Source of the DNA: Candidatus Woesearchaeota archaeon
Lineage (GTDB): Archaea; Nanobdellota; Nanobdellia; Woesearchaeales; UBA12501
Reading direction: 5' to 3'
NCBI GenBank assembly: GCA_016177315.1
Contig: JACOVN010000089.1
Span: 1 to 6,644 of the forward strand
Length of the DNA stretch: 6,644 nucleotides
Shown here: piece by piece, positions 5,763 to 6,644 of the stretch
Layout: every line of letters starts with the position of its first letter
How positions within the stretch are numbered: the stretch's first letter is position 1
Translations under genes and position numbers: made by a program
Notes under the pieces: model-generated
The model's database searches: none
Told to the model about the DNA's origin: nothing
What the model saw: the letters and a program-made list of their open reading frames with translations, nothing else

Positions 5763-6633
5763 GGGCTGCCTCCTTCATTTCCTTAATCTCCATATCTGGA
5801 ATATCTTTTTTCCTTCGATAGCACTCGCATACATCCTTTACCGTGATCTGGCCAAGCCTGGGCTCTAATTCAGTTGAGTATTTCAAAATGCCATTATGCG
5901 GATTTCCGTATCGCTCAGCATCAAAAATTCCACAGATTTCCAGTGCAGCCAAGGCTGCTGCAACCTGGTTGGTAACAATGACAGAAGGGTCTGGCTGCTG
6001 AATGCAGCTCTGCCTTCGAATAACCTCCTCTCTTCTCCCTTTCTCATAATAATCGCTGAAAATGTGATTCAGGCAAGCTGTCACACCCGGAACATAGACA
6101 GCAACCTCTGCTGCTGTTGGCGAAGATGCTGCAGTGACCAATGGCATGTCACGCAAAACAGCATACGCTGCCAATACTGCACGCGTATAGAGGTTGTCTA
6201 CAAGATCCAATCCTAAATCATACCCTTCTTCCCGGAGCACATCAGGAGTAAAAACACCATCCTGTACTTCCAGTTTCTGTACCAACCCCCTTACCCTTGC
6301 CTTTGGATTCATCTTTGCATGCTTTGCTGCCAGTACCGCAGCCTTTGGCAAACCCACACTGTCATAGAACAAAACCTGCCGGTTCAAGTTTGTGCTCTCG
6401 ATGGTATCATAATCCAGGTAATCTACTGTGCCAAAGCCCATGGTTGCAAGTGCCATGGCCATGATATTTCCTAACGCTCCGGCCCCCACGACCAGTACAG
6501 ATTTGTCCTGGTATGGTGCATGATCAAAGGGAATGGGGCTTTCCTCTAGCCTTTGGAAGGAAAATCGCTCTCTATCTCCCGAGTTTGTCGAATAATTCAA
6601 CTTCCTTGTAAAGTAACTTTTTAATCTTTCCAA
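5752..6633 (-). CDS. ThiF/MoeB/UbaA-type E1-like adenylyltransferase
   Basis: E1-like enzymes adenylate the C-terminal carboxylate of a small protein or peptide, for sulfur transfer or conjugation. Seen here: the ATP-binding loop GAGALG at 50-55; LDYDTIESTNLNRQ at 73-86 with the ribose-binding Asp and the Asn and Arg of the (S/T)NLNRQ signature; Lys97 in GLPKAAV; and DLVDNLYTR at 143-151, the family's Asp-Asn-x-x-Thr-Arg. The crossover loop holds Cys210 (QSCIQQPDPSVIVTNQ), at the place of MoeB Cys187 and the UbaA catalytic Cys. The usual paired CxxC zinc ligands are changed to C187-L-N-H190 and C269-E-C271. At 293 residues it is slightly longer than UbaA. The start shown is a TTG at 6633-6631 without a visible Shine-Dalgarno site. 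The frame stays open to the right edge, so the true start may lie outside. No rhodanese or E2 domain is fused. It is the first gene seen of the operon. Confidence 0.92.
   Translation of the reverse strand: MERLKSYFTRKLNYSTNSGDRERFSFQRLEESPIPFDHAPYQDKSVLVVGAGALGNIMAMALATMGFGTVDYLDYDTIESTNLNRQVLFYDSVGLPKAAVLAAKHAKMNPKARVRGLVQKLEVQDGVFTPDVLREEGYDLGLDLVDNLYTRAVLAAYAVLRDMPLVTAASSPTAAEVAVYVPGVTACLNHIFSDYYEKGRREEVIRRQSCIQQPDPSVIVTNQVAAALAALEICGIFDAERYGNPHNGILKYSTELEPRLGQITVKDVCECYRRKKDIPDMEIKEMKEAAHGR
5769..5775 (-). promoter_or_regulatory. Strong Shine-Dalgarno site of the 243-residue gene
   Basis: AAGGAGG on the minus strand, 6 bases before the ATG at 5762, lies inside the 3' end of the E1 gene. 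It fixes the start and shows that the host ribosome uses Shine-Dalgarno pairing for internal operon genes. It is the strongest site in the window, so this protein may be made in excess over its neighbours. Confidence 0.8.
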
Positions 6634-6644
6634 AAGGTTAAATA

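Overview
This window carries a compact block of genes read entirely on the minus strand. The source looks archaeal, though the lineage cannot be fixed from this sequence. Two things point that way. First, an AT-rich TATA-like box sits about 27 bases before the start codon of the last gene (start at 362), the spacing expected of an archaeal promoter with a leaderless mRNA. Second, genes inside the block use Shine-Dalgarno sites (a near-perfect AAGGAGG before the gene at 5762). Leaderless first genes combined with Shine-Dalgarno internal genes are common in archaea. GC content is moderate. An uncultured lineage with fast-evolving proteins (DPANN-like or similar) is my guess, and an unusual bacterium is not excluded.

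Layout in the direction of transcription (right to left). (1) 5752-6633: a ThiF/MoeB/UbaA-type E1 adenylating enzyme with the full nucleotide-binding core and a remodelled metal site. (2) 5031-5762: a 243-residue cysteine-free protein of unknown function with a lysine-rich disordered start. (3) 2129-5029: a 966-residue protein of unknown function, made of helical/coiled-coil segments and several SH3/KOW-like beta modules. It contains an internal duplication of about 200 residues. (4) 504-2114: a two-Rossmann FAD/NAD(P)H oxidoreductase, flavin-monooxygenase-like, with a long extra N-terminal region. (5) 406-531: a possible 41-residue basic small protein overlapping the end of gene 4. (6) 1-362: the start of a separately promoted gene that runs off the left edge.

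Genes 1-4 are joined by an 11-base overlap, a 1-base gap and a short gap of about 14 bases, so they are almost certainly one operon. The joint presence of an E1-like activator, two proteins of no recognised family and a flavoprotein suggests a protein- or peptide-modifying pathway. I see no ubiquitin-like protein with a terminal Gly-Gly, no E2-like cysteine protein and no JAB protease in the window. The target of the E1 is therefore either outside the window, to the right, or is not ubiquitin-like. The E1 frame is open to the right edge, so its true start, and possibly an upstream partner gene, may lie beyond the window.

There is no gene-free stretch longer than about 150 bases. I found no RNA gene, CRISPR array, insertion sequence or convincing terminator.
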